Positions 12,801 through 24,700 of a DNA stretch of 64,000 bases are shown here, one piece after another (position 1 is the stretch's first letter; each line of letters opens with the position of its first letter). This DNA comes from Aphis gossypii (lineage: Eukaryota > Arthropoda > Insecta > Hemiptera > Aphididae): positions 86,956,604-87,020,603 of the forward strand of contig NC_065531.1 of assembly GCF_020184175.1 (NCBI RefSeq), given 5' to 3'. A model generated the notes under the pieces. That model was not told where the DNA came from, did no database searches, and saw only the letters and a program-made list of their open reading frames with translations. The position numbers were made by a program, and so were the translations under genes.

Positions 12801-14972
12801 ATTATTATCGCATTGAGATTATACTTAACAGTTCATACATCAACACTTCACGAGTCTTAGTTCGCTTTTAAACAATTCAAAAACAAACTCAACGACTCAA
12901 GATACTAATAACCTGCGGGTTAATTTGAGTATTAACCAAGTTGAACCAAACTTGTACACAGTTACCTAATGAATATAAAATTACTTTCAATGTACCATTT
13001 CTGTAGATATTGCCTAACTATTATATCTAAAGCATATTATATTATACTAACAGAATGAAGTACTTGGCACTTATGAAAACTTTGTTCCAGACAAAATATT
13101 ATCAGCTTTCAACTCTCATCACGCTTTCACCAAAACTTTTAAACAAATTACAATATTATAAATTTGTATGCCCGGTATAATGACATATACTTTATTGTTT
13201 TGTTTACTTTTTATTACGTATTCTTAGATAGCAAAATATAAAATATTTTAAGTACCAAAAAAAGTTTATGACGACGGCGTGGATCATTGAGAAATAATTC
13301 AATTCTTCAAATGTAACAATATCATTTAAATTATATGATGTGTTATAAAATAATAACAAGATAAAGTATTTATGACTGTAACGATACCTGCACATAGGTA
13401 ATTAAGACAATATATAATATTCTCCATTAAAGGAACGTATATTGACTGATTAGAAAGGAAATCATCGCCATTCTCTCAGTTGCTTAGTCCAGTCCCACAT
13501 CCTGCGGTCGTTAAATATTTGATCAACAACAAAATAAAACAAAAAAGGTACTTATTTACAGTTTCTTCAAACAATATTTAGTATTAAATAGTTGTTCGCA
13601 GCTAGGATGAGAGTTTAATAATATATTTGGACTATAAGTAAATGTGCCACTAATACTATACAATAGTGGTTCACAATTGGTGGTCCACGGATGTGTGTGT
13701 TTGACAGTATGACTAAGCCGAGGGCACTCGTTTATGATACAGTAATACGGATAAGCAAGAGTATAATATACAAAAATAGGGTTCCAGACTAATTTAAGTT
13801 GTATTTAGGGTTGTTTATATTAATTGGAAACCACTGGTCTATAATTTAATGTTAGTTGGTCTTACAGAGATTTCCTTCACGCCCACGGCCATGTCTTAAA
13901 AGTATTTTCAAACTCCAGTTAAGTTACAATTTTATTTATTTAAATTAATCATATTGTATATACAACTGTGTATGATATTTTGAATATTATATACCTACGT
14001 AGTAGATGTATATCGAACGTGTTCATAATATTATAGTAAACATTTATCACTTCCACATGAACACATTCGTAGTATATGTATAATTAAAAACGCGTGGATA
14101 TTGGTCTATCTATGATCAATCGATCTTATACATGTCTATTCAATTGATTAAATGCTATTTATTATCACTAACAGCTATTAATAGTATACAAGTTTACGTA
14201 AAATATCATGTCGTTTTGCCCTAACTTTTAATCATTGCAAATTGTGGAGAACAGGCAAAAATATCATTCGGAAAAAAGTTTCAGAAAATAATTATTTATT
14301 AATTAAAAAAAAAAATTATCAATAATTTCAACTTCTCCATAACTGATGTAATCGATTTACTCATATTGGAATTTTATATATCTATTATATATTAAGGATG
14401 AGAAGAATTAAATTAAATTAGAACTGTATTCCGAGTACTGATGGTATTTTTGGAATTCTCTTAAGACTATGTAAGTACGCCTTATTTTTTTTTAATATGA
14501 ATTCTTTTCAACTGGACATTAAAAATTGGAAATTTGCCATCTTTTTCAAAACTTAATGTATCTAGTGAACCAAGTAGACTATAGTTTTAACTTATTATTT
14601 TTACTCCTATAGTATATAGAAAAATGTTAACCAACTCTAAACTTTTAATAGTAACATGTAGTTTAAATTTAAATAAAATGTCATAATATGAATAACAATT
14701 ATAACATAATACGACTTACCTACGATAATAATATTGACGCGATAATCGTTTAAATAAATGTGTGACAGCAAACAATATTTTGATGACTAAATAACGTTTG
14801 AAAAAATTATTATTTGCTTTATACTGCTTATTGGGATTGACAATAAATGTTATTATTAAAATACATAATTAATAGAGTTCTTCAATACACATTTCAGAGT
14901 AGTTTGGTGGTGTAAAATAATATTCTAAACAACTTTTAGTGTCAATATAGTGTGAACGTATCTACCATAAAA
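9861..14972. other. intergenic DNA with a CpG-rich stretch at 11.1-12.7 kb
   Basis: Two parts differ in composition. 9861-11080 and 12720-14972 are AT-rich and featureless. About 11090-12720 is visibly richer in G, C and CpG (ACGACGG, GTCGTCGTCGGGAGCGCTC, ACCGCGGCGGTATCGCCGTCG), with TATA-like AT runs between. Several unrelated open frames of 60-97 codons occur there on both strands, but none shows a family motif or believable splice sites. A promoter, an untranslated first exon or a CpG-island-like regulatory stretch is possible. Confidence 0.5.
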
Positions 14973-15250
14973 ATGGTCAACGTTTTTCAAACAGAAACCA
15001 GTAATTTATTAATATGGTCGAAAATTTTTGGGCTTATGCATTGCTCATATACATTCGAAAAGGGACTATTAACTAGAAATACAATTAACTCAACATATTA
15101 TTTTTGTCTGGAATGCACGTGGATATTTGTGATGTTTTATTGTACATACTCTATTCACATTCAAGGTGTTTTTTTCTCGCGACAATACTATTTAATTAAA
15201 TATTGGTTATTAATTTGTATCGCAAGATTATCAGAGACTCAGATCGTAAA
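14973..15250 (+). CDS. gustatory receptor exon 1
   Basis: Encodes residues 1-92 plus two bases of Lys93, starting MVNVFQTETSNLL. The donor is AA|GTAAGA. It contains the first two hydrophobic segments. The frame is open upstream to a GTG at 14952, but the ATG at 14973 is the only Met start before the first membrane segment. Confidence 0.7.
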
Positions 15251-17327
15251 GTAAGATGGTAAAAATGATTATTATTTATAATAATTGATTTCAAAATAAA
15301 AAGTGGATATGAAAAAAAACCACAGTTTATTTTGGTAAAATATTAAAATTCATGTTTTCAAGTATTTATTTTTATTTTATAAGTCCTAATACGTATATTT
15401 AAACTCTTTTTTAAATTATATTTTGCGAATACTTAGTTTGATTAGATGTTATGATCTAATTTTGTTTTTAATTCTTTTTTTTTTAGGTTTATTAATGACA
15501 TCATTGCATTTGATCGAAAACAGCTAATGCTACTCCGACCATCACTTATGAAAAATTCACCTGTGACAAACAAATGCATAACTTTGAATAGAACTTTGAT
15601 AATGTTATTTATATATTTTATCCTTTACAACATTTTTAGGACTTATTATATGCCACCGAAAGTATATGATTTACCTTCAGTTTCGTTTATTTTTTTTTCT
15701 GATCCAAATTTGTTAGACATGATAATTGTTACTGGAGGGTGTTTTTATATTCATAGTGTGGCATCTAGGTTTTATGCTTTAAACGATGCCTGGAGACACT
15801 TGCCACTTGGTTTGGTGGAAATTCCGGGTGAATGGACAAAATCCGAAATAACAATGTCATTAGAATGTTTACGATTGTTGCATGCTGATCTTTGTAAAAT
15901 AATAAAAGTCTTTAGTTTAGGTTATGGTATGATTATGTTAGGGTATTTTACATTTAGTTTTGTAGGCTTATTGATGTATACTTATTTGTACTTTGCTGTC
16001 GGATACAAGGATATCTCTGACACGTCATTTGCATCGATCATCCCTTGGTGTTTACCATTGATAGTTAGATATTGCCAATATTGTATATTCTACATGAGTA
16101 TTGTCGTAAACGCATCATATACAAATGAAAAAGTAAGAAACTATCATATATTATTCTATTATAATTTTAAATTATGAGTATAGCGAAGAATGAAATTTAA
16201 TGTATGGAATATTTACGTATTACAAATTATAATATTATGCGACTATTTTTTTTCTCTTTATATAATTTTATAGTTTAAATATTTATCTATTTCAAACTTT
16301 TACCTAAAACTAGTTTTCAAAAATATCTAATGCTTAAAAGTTATGAATAGCTTAAAATGGTTTAAAATATTTTTAAAATTCAATCATGTACATAGAAAGA
16401 TTGAAATGCCTGTTTAAATATTTGGCTGAAAGAGCAATTGTTTACAGTTATTCGCTTATGAATTAAATAAAAAAATCAAATTTGTCAAAACTTATGAGAA
16501 AATTCCTGTTTTTCTTAGTATTTTGATATTGTTTTCTGGTTATATTTAAAAAAAAAAAAAAAACTAAAACTATAAATTATTATCTCTCAAAAACAAAATC
16601 TAGAATCAATTTTCTATCAGAAGCCGTCCTTAAAATGAAGATAAAAGCCTTTTTTTTTATTTACGTATTGTATAATACACAGATACAAAAAAAAGAAAAT
16701 AGCTATAAAAATATATTATAAATTCAATACATTTTTCGCTCTACTCACAATTTTAAATATATTATGAATTATATGTCTAGTCATATAGGTTAGGTCAGAA
16801 TCGTTTTTTATATAAAACGATGTATCTGTGTATTACTGAATTTAAATTTAATACATTCATTACAGAGCGCCATTCAATGCCTACTGTACAGCATAGCGGT
16901 ACCCACTTGCCCGCCTTTTTTAAAAATATTTATATACACTTTCATTTTGTAAAAATGTTGCTATTTTATTTCCTTAACTGTTTACAGAAAAGAGAAATTA
17001 TATCATATTTACGAGCATGCCGAATTTCAAGTTTAGCAATTCACACAAAATTACAAGTAAGTAATATTAGCTAGTTTCTTAACAGTTTCTTCTGAAGTTT
17101 ACTGTTTAGTGAAAATAATAATATTTTTACTTATGTTATTTTTATTGAAGTATGAAATAACTAATTTATCATGTATTCAGATTAAATTGTTTATGGTACA
17201 GATGTCTGAATTCAAATCTAACGAAATTTCAGCGTATGGGATATTCAACATCAATTTACATCTTGTTATATCAGTGAGCATTTTCTTCTTATTCTCTGTT
17301 ATAAGAATATTATGTCAAAAACGGTAA
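14973..17327 (+). CDS. insect gustatory receptor (7-transmembrane, Gr family), 4 exons, 379 aa
   Basis: Probable ligand-gated cation channel of the insect chemoreceptor (7tm_7) family, acting in the plasma membrane of gustatory neurons; its ligand cannot be read from sequence. Exons are 14973-15250, 15487-16132, 16988-17056 and 17181-17327. Splice phases agree throughout: the first junction splits Lys93 as AA|G, and the last two are phase 0, matching the phase-0 introns usual near the C terminus of this family. Hydrophobic segments lie near residues 47-66, 72-88, 128-145, 168-185, 236-265, 276-300 and 355-376. Family-like features are LRLLHADLC (221-229) followed by a hydrophobic FSLGYG stretch, and AYGIFNINLHL (349-359) in the last exon, where the family usually has ACGxFxID. 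The usual TYhxxxxxQF ending is not recognisable. I chose the first ATG (AAAATGG context). An AATAAA lies 54 bases after the stop. A dead paralogue lies about 7 kb upstream. Confidence 0.75.
15487..16132 (+). CDS. gustatory receptor exon 2 (main exon)
   Basis: Acceptor TTTTTTTTTTAG|G, donor AAA|GTAAGA. The first base completes Lys93, then 215 codons run to Lys308. It carries most of the transmembrane core and the LHADLC motif. This is the exon whose decayed copy lies at 7262-7690. Confidence 0.8.
16133..16987 (+). other. gustatory receptor intron 2 with transposon remnant
   Basis: The intron is AT-rich. At 16722-16810 it holds a degraded remnant of the GATTCTGAGCGGA repeat family: AATACATTTTTCGCTCTACTC at 16727, and TCAGAATCGTTTTTTATA at 16796. 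Its next 115 bases match the flank of the transposon in the pseudogene (9593-9711). A 15-base A run lies at about 16549-16563. Confidence 0.6.
16988..17056 (+). CDS. gustatory receptor exon 3 (69 bases)
   Basis: Acceptor CTGTTTACAG, donor TTACAA|GTAAGT, exactly 23 codons in phase 0 (KREIISYLRACRIS...KLQ). It joins exon 2 to exon 4 without breaking the frame. The equivalent place in the pseudogene (about 9790) has lost the acceptor AG. It is short, so it rests on phase agreement and on the paralogue rather than on a motif. Confidence 0.65.
17181..17327 (+). CDS. gustatory receptor exon 4 (C terminus)
   Basis: Acceptor TCATGTATTCAG, 48 codons then TAA at 17325-17327. It encodes the last membrane segment, with AYGIFNINLHL preceding it as in family C termini, and ends in ILCQKR. 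The family's final tyrosine/QF motif is absent or diverged. Confidence 0.7.
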   Translation: MKLFMVQMSEFKSNEISAYGIFNINLHLVISVSIFFLFSVIRILCQKR

Positions 17328-17380
17328 CAACGATTTTCAATCAACCAGAGCAATATTTAATGTTATAGGTGGTAGGATAT

Positions 17381-17386
17381 AATAAA
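17381..17386 (+). terminator. polyadenylation signal AATAAA of the gustatory receptor gene
   Basis: AATAAA (ATATAATAAAAGTAAC) lies 54 bases after the stop codon, a plausible distance for a short 3' untranslated region. The hexamer is common in such AT-rich DNA, so its position is the main support. Confidence 0.45.
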
Positions 17387-17400
17387 AGTAACTATAGTAC

Positions 17401-17623
17401 GTTTCATATCAAATGCGACTCGATCATAGCGGGTCGGGAGGGGCTTTTTTATCAGGATTACTCATAATCGAGTGTATATAAACTATAAATTGGGGAATTT
17501 AAAACGACTATTTAATATGAACAAAATAATATAGCACCTTATTCTTCAGTCTAATTTAGGAACCATTGATTTTAGTATAAACACTCACCCAGTGATCTAA
17601 TCGAGTCGCATTTGATATGAAAC
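17401..17623. mobile_element. 223-bp MITE with 24-base perfect terminal inverted repeats
   Basis: The left terminus 17401-17424 begins GTTTCATATCAAATGCGACT. The right terminus 17600-17623 is its exact reverse complement over all 24 bases. The interior (GGGTCGGGAGGGGC, then AT-rich) has no frame. Flanks are AGTAC on the left and TTACA on the right, so no confident target duplication is visible. It lies immediately 3' of the gustatory receptor gene. Confidence 0.8.
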
Positions 17624-17786
17624 TTACAAAAGTTTTGTAAACACATTCAGTATAGATTGGCTAGGTTGTAGGGTTGTAGAATGTAGAGGCGCTACAGCAT
17701 TCTATTCCTTTTTTATATTTTGCTCGTTTAACTAAATATTTACACTATAATACTTATGTAAACTCAATACGTATAGATATATTCTA

Positions 17787-17958
17787 TTGGCAGTCAAGGC
17801 CGTAGCCAGAAAAACATTTGGGAGTTAGTGTATAAATATGTTATATTATGTAGTAAAATATGAAATTCTAACTATTCAGTCTTATTTCAAAAAAAAAATT
17901 TTTGGGGGGGGGGGGGGTTGAACCCTAAATCCCCCCTGGCTACGGCCTTGTTGGTAGT
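17787..17958. mobile_element. hAT-like MITE with imperfect 8-base target-site duplication
   Basis: The element proper is 17795-17950. Its ends, CAAGGCCGTAGCCAG and CTGGCTACGGCCTTG, are perfect 15-base inverted repeats. It is flanked by TTGGCAGT (17787-17794) and TTGGTAGT (17951-17958), an 8-base direct repeat with one mismatch. Eight-base duplications and CA-starting termini are typical of hAT transposons, so a non-autonomous hAT derivative is the best reading. The interior has an A run followed by 14 G and the phrase GAACCC, and no coding capacity. Confidence 0.8.
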
Positions 17959-18521
17959 TATCAATACTTTCTAACTAGTGAAAAGTATTAAAAGCTATCC
18001 ATAAAATTATAAATGTTACTTCCAATAAAAATTCTATTCCATAATTGTACATCTTAGTTTCATTTATGCCTACATTAATTATACATTTAAAACAATAAAC
18101 ATATTATAACAAATACTTCCTACCTTTGTATAAAAATAGAAAATCGAGAGATATATAAGACACCTCGTGATACATAATATCAATTAATTATTATAAGATC
18201 CAGGTTTTTTAAAATATTCTTAAATTATATTGAATAAATTTATAATGCTTTTATTTTGTTGTTAGTCTTATTTAGACAAATATTTTTAGTTGCTTCAACA
18301 TTAATTTTAATCAAGAGTGACACGGTCAAATAACATAATGAATGTTAAGTGATCGATAATAATAATCAGTATATAATTTATAAATTAACAATAAAAATGA
18401 GAAATATATGTTTTCTGTTTCTGTTTATTCGTATTTATGTTCATACACTAAATATCCTAAACATAAATGAAAGAATGACGGATACATCAACTAATAATGT
18501 ATTTTAATTTGTAAGCTATAC

Positions 18522-18704
18522 CATGGGTGCCCGCGGGGAGGGACCAGGAGAGGCCATGCCCCCCCGGCTTTTGTCACCAATTTTTGTATACCTATTACAG
18601 AATTTTACCTAACCTAACTTAACATTTTATGTATATATATTATATATATGTATAATATACACCTTACCCCCCCCCTCCGGTGAAAATTTCTGCGGGCGCC
18701 CTTG
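18522..18704. mobile_element. MITE-like element with GC-rich imperfect inverted termini
   Basis: The left end CATGGGTGCCCGCGGGGAGG and the right end CTGCGGGCGCCCTTG are inverted repeats with a few mismatches (CAxGGGxGCCCGCx). C runs lie inside (CCCCCCCGGC, and twelve C before TCCGG). Its layout, GC-rich termini around an AT-rich core, resembles the element at 17795-17950, but the terminal sequence differs. No clear target duplication is seen. Confidence 0.6.
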
Positions 18705-21700
18705 ATATAATAAAATTATACCTGTTGGATAACTGATAAAGTAATAAATTATAAACGTTGTACGTGCTCACAAAATAATTAGAATAATATCAATGAGTCA
18801 TGATTGTCGCTATAGCGTTATCACTATAACCGTAAAGTTTAACATTAAATTAATAGGAAAATATTCGTGAATGACATATTTTAAAAATTTTTAGTCACTT
18901 TGCTAGTATCGATGTACTAGTCGATGAAGTTATAATTGATTTCATCGATTTCAGTGTACCTACTAAAATTTTTCTAAAATATTAAATGATAAATTGTATA
19001 ATATCATATTATCATGTACCTTACTTGCTTATAAGTAATTTTAATAATTTTTTTATTTTATCTAAAATAATGATTTAACAATCAAATGTAAGTATCATTT
19101 TATTCGTTACAGAATTTAATATTGCTGTTTTATGGACTTATTACACTAATACAGATGAAGGATGGCCCATTTATATCTAGTTTGACAAAAGCCGTCATGA
19201 AACATTTCACACAACAGTATAATGATATAGAGAATAACACAAATTCATAAGAGTTAGAACATTATTTATACATTTTTAATTTAATTCCTATATTATTTAG
19301 ATAGATTGAATGTAATTTGTATTTTAAAATGAATAAATCAAATAACTACCAACTATGTATACAAAATATCGACACTAAAATCTACCTAAATATTCAAAAT
19401 AATATAAATAAAAATATTATTATCCATTCAGTAAAATAATTAAGTATAAATATATTTATTTTTGTTAATATGTAAAACAATTAGTTAATAATATTAAAAT
19501 ACATATACTTATTTAAAAATAAAAATAATTGTACTTTAACATACATATATAGTATATACATTATACATCTGGATAACTTTGAGTTAGTCATATGTCATAT
19601 TATATAATATATATTGGTCAATTACTGGTACATATTAATTTATTAATTATTAATTAACCATAGTTCGGTAATTATAAATGCAATTAGGTACCTACTAAAA
19701 ATACGGTCATACTATCAGTAACACTATTGATAAAGCAGTAAATATATTATGTGAACTTATGTAAAAATTTTAAATACCATAAACTAGGAACTATCAGATT
19801 ATTTTCTTACTACGTGTCAACAGTATAATGAAAACATAGTATATCTATCAAAAAAATTCGATCTAACTTTTTATTTTAACTATTCAAAATGTAATAATGT
19901 AATAATCAAAATTGTATATATATATTTTTTTTTTAAGGAAGTGGACTTAATTTGTGTATCAACTACCACATAAATAATGATCCTAAGCTTAAAATATTTG
20001 GTTGATTAATACATTTTTATAAAAAATTTGTCTTCCAAAAAAGTTCACACAATTTATTGGTTTAATACATTTGTTGGTGTGGTTATATTTAATACATAAA
20101 TATCGTAATAATTATAATATTATTAATATTTTGTTTCATAATTGGTATTCTGCATTTCAAGTTATGAAGTCATTAACATTTAAACCAGAAAAATTATCAA
20201 TATTCTACATTAGTTGTGAATATTATTATAGTAAGCTGTCTTACCCGGTGCGCCCGTGCCAATTTTTCGACTATTTAAAAGCAGTTTTATTATTAATTTC
20301 TCTTTGCTTATTGACTTAGAGAATTTAAATTATGCTAAAAATTATCTCTGCGATACACCTTTTCATTTGAAAAATAACAACAATCAGACAAATGGTTTCT
20401 GAGATAATTTACATAAAAAATTTTCATTTTTATATTATATATATATGTATAAAAATATTATGTAATTATGTATAGATTGGATTCGTTTTTTTTTACTTTT
20501 TTAATGACATTACTTACTTTTAGAGTGACATAGTTATTATACAATATTGCATTTTAAAAAATTTAAATAAATTGAAAAAAATGATTAATAATAAGAGAAT
20601 CACACAAACATATTATATTACGGTAAGAGTACGAATATCGATAAAAAGGTAGGATACACAAAATATTTTGGTCAAACCCCAAACGATTTTTATAGATTGG
20701 ACTTTTAGAAACGATATTTGGTAAATCTTAAGATAAATAACCAGTAAAAGTCCGACATTTTTTACCAAATATATAATATTTTTAAACCATACTTTAAACT
20801 AGTGTATACAAAATAACAATAATTATTATGTGAGTATATTTGGTACTTTATCATCTATTACATGCATCTAATATAGTATATTAGATAATTACACACATAT
20901 ATATATATTATTATATATTTTGACAATAAATGTATATTATTATTAAATATTACTGCAAAATATTTATTACAATTTATTTATTTGTGCAGGCTTGTCTATT
21001 GTGTCATCTCAAATTGAACAATACATTTTTCAATCGATACTTAGGTACATCGATTTTTGATACATTTTTCAAATAGTTGAACCTTATCAAGATTTGTTCA
21101 CCAATAAAAAAAAGATATCACTATAAGCATTAAATTGAAATTTTTAAGAACTAGATTATTTAATCAGAATAAATATTATATTATTACTATGTATTATTTA
21201 ATTATATTCAATAAAACTAAGTATACATTGAAATTGAACACAATACCTGCGTTTGGGTACCATACAATAATTGTGCGAGGACTTTATTGGCAATAAAAAT
21301 ATATTTGCAACAATAAAAGTCAATTATTTTTTTTTATTTCTTTGCTAAAACTTTTCATTTCCAACAAACCAAGTTTAAGTTTAGAATATAATTATGCGTA
21401 ACTATACATTTTTAATAATTCTCTATTAATTGGTTTATTTTGATTGTACAAAATAATATTTATTCTATAATATTACATTAATTTGTATATGTATGTATAT
21501 TACTGAATAAATTACAATACAATAAACAAGAAAGAGATAGTTCTTACCAGCTAAATAAAAAACTTGTCATGTTTTATATTTTACAAGTCTATTCATAAGA
21601 CATAGTTATTATTTTTAATTTAAATTGTAAACACAGCATATTTTATTGCAACTACTAAAGCAATTCTAAATAAAGCTCAAAGAATTCTGGAAAACCATAG

Positions 21701-24700
21701 TTAAATATTTTTTTCACATCTACATTTATATTCTAAACGCGACTGTGGAATAAAATAAAATGACGTTTTATTAATGAATATTTTTTTTTATGAAATACAA
21801 TGTATGGTCGAATGATAATTATAGTACAGTGGTCTTTCTGTTGCTGTTATGTCAAATACATGGTTTAATTCCGTAGTGCTAATAAACACGAAGCTCGACT
21901 TTTTTTTTATTCTTGTAATATATTATGTCAGTATGTTCGACAACAATAGTGGAATAACATAGTTTGGTAGTAGTTTTACCGGTTCTAAAAATAGAGTAGT
22001 GAGCAAAAATAATAAATTTATTAATCATGTTTTAAATATCTACTTGTATTTAATATTGAATAACATCTGAACATGACGAAGAATATTATTTTATCCATCA
22101 GCATAAAAATATATTGACATCGACAACGTAAGAAAATTTGATTTCAAAGTTTTAATAATAGTAGTTAAGTCAACGAAATTATATATTTATATGTTTGATA
22201 TTACCACACACGTTTAACGATATTTTTTTAGATGTAGACTGAAAAAAAAATGTTTATTTAATAATTTTATTTTAAAACAAAATATAAATATTGCATACAA
22301 AAGTGTGGTATAAATTAAAATTATCTTTATAATTGATGTTATTAGATATAAGTATAGAACTTTGTTTATGTTGTATATAATTCTTATCAATTCGAAGCAC
22401 TGAAAAAACTTACTAATGTTCATGTTCATTCTCACGAAATTCTAAACGATAACTTCAGTAGCTCTTTCCATCTCCACTTCTTGAAGTTCATCTCTACTGT
22501 TTCTGAATTTATCTTTGACATTAATTTAGTCACGAGAGCGTTGTTCATTAATGCTATCTTTATATTGTTATATTCAATAAAGTTTTGTTGAGTATGTTTG
22601 GATTTTGTATGATGCACACTTTCACCGTGTTTTGTTATTCTTGTGGTCAATGAAAATGGTCCCCCCCCCCAAAAAAAAATGAAATAAAACAAATTTAAAT
22701 ATATTATAATACAATATAATGTTAATCTAGTCATAAACTGTTGTTGTTTCAGCTGTTTTTAAGGTTGAAAACGGATCTTCAAAAACCAATCAACGCTTAT
22801 TATTTCAAAATCTATTAAAGTTTTTGGATAATAAGTGTTGTTTTAAAAATTATTCATTATATCTCATTTATCAAATATCGTTAGGTTATTGTCAATAAAG
22901 AATTTGTTCATTCAATAAATTATATCAACGCATAGATAGTATATAATTATTTAGAAATTAATAATGTTATCTTTAAATTTATTGGATGAAAAAAAAACAA
23001 GATAAAAATGTCTTGCCAGTTAAATAAATTAAACATAATAATTCTAAATGTGCTGTACCTAAATTGCCTATCTATAGTGCCGTGTCTAAATAAATCTTTG
23101 TGAATAATTTTGGGTATGGCGAAGTATTTAGGTATTATTTGAGTTAAAAATAACTATTAAAATTGTGATTACATTATCATCATATTATAAAAGGGTAATA
23201 ATTTCAATGAACAGGTTGATGGTTCATAAAATAGTATACTTATACACATTATATAAATATAAATATCTAACATTTAATTACCTTAATTTTAGCAATACTT
23301 ATGTACTTATTTGTTATAATTTTTAGTCCAAGTCAATAAACCACTAAATATAGTTTTTGTTTCTATTAAAACAGAAATTAATTACTATAATATATTATTG
23401 CAATGTTTAATGCTATTTTTGCATTGCTATTCCTTTGACTTTTATCAAATTTTGTATCAACCTTCGAAAAACATAGACACTTATGTGTAATTTGCGCAGG
23501 CATAATATATATATAAATAAGTATACGTATTCATATTTAAAACATATTATATGTATTTATTGTTATACGTTAACTAATATAAACCTCAAATTGCATCACT
23601 AGATGGCAGACCACATACTGTGTAGCAAAATAAATTATTTGCTTAATTCAAACATTAAGTACCTATCGCCAGATGCTATTTATTTTATATTATCTACAAT
23701 TTTTAAATTTTAAATAGATGATCAAACAAATTAAAAACAATATTTTAAATTAATATTTTATGAATTATAAATTTGTAAACGGCTGTTAAAAATAAAGTAG
23801 TATTTTTTGAAGATAAACATTTATATATTGACAAATTGTTCAATATTCACAAATATGCGTACATTAAAAGTAACTTATTACTCAAGTTTGAGTATAATAT
23901 TAATCAACCATAAAAATATCATATCACTTAATATACAATAAATATTACACATCATTTTTATAAATATCAACATGTCTTCTTGTAGTTATTTCATTTAATA
24001 TATTTAGGACTTATGGTACCTAAAAAAATGCAATTAATTATTATCGTAATGTTTTTGTTTTATCAAATGTACTTTAAATACTAAAAAAAACCTGTAGGTA
24101 TACTATTATATTATGTATAATATAATTTCCACTGCACTAAAAATTTTGAATTATGTTATGTTTTTGGTAGTCAATGTTATTTGAATAATAATATAATAAC
24201 AAAAATAATATAAAATAAATAATTTTTTTTCTATTTATAATTGATAAAAAATTTCAACTAAACAAGTTTTTGAGTCTAAATTAACTAGTATAAATATTGT
24301 TTATTAATTTTTATAAAATTAATTTTATTTTTATTTGATATTTTTGTTTGGTTGCCATAGAATAGAAATAATTTGGTCAGAAAAAATGTTGTATCCACCT
24401 ATCCACCTCATAAACTTGTATTTATTTAAAGAAAAATCTATCATTTATACAACTCGGTAGTTATGTTTTTCAACGTTAAGTTTGGTCACATGGTTTTATT
24501 TACTTAAAAATATCAAGTTTTAACATATATCTATATATAATACTTATATAAATATATAGGTATATATTTATTTTTCAAATAATTACATTGGACGATTCTT
24601 TTATCGAACATCACTCATTATTTCAAAACCTATTAACGGTAATTAATATTTTTAAAACATTTTTTTTATGCACTTAATTTACAATTGAAATAAGACAAAA

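Noticed and set aside
18604..18622. CCTAACC runs resembling the insect telomere repeat (TTAGG)n
   Set aside because: Only two or three imperfect units inside a MITE-like element; not a telomeric array.
20071..20319. 82-codon + strand frame with hydrophobic residues, considered as a second receptor exon
   Set aside because: No Gr or Or motif and no convincing splice sites; the hydrophobicity follows from AT-rich codons.
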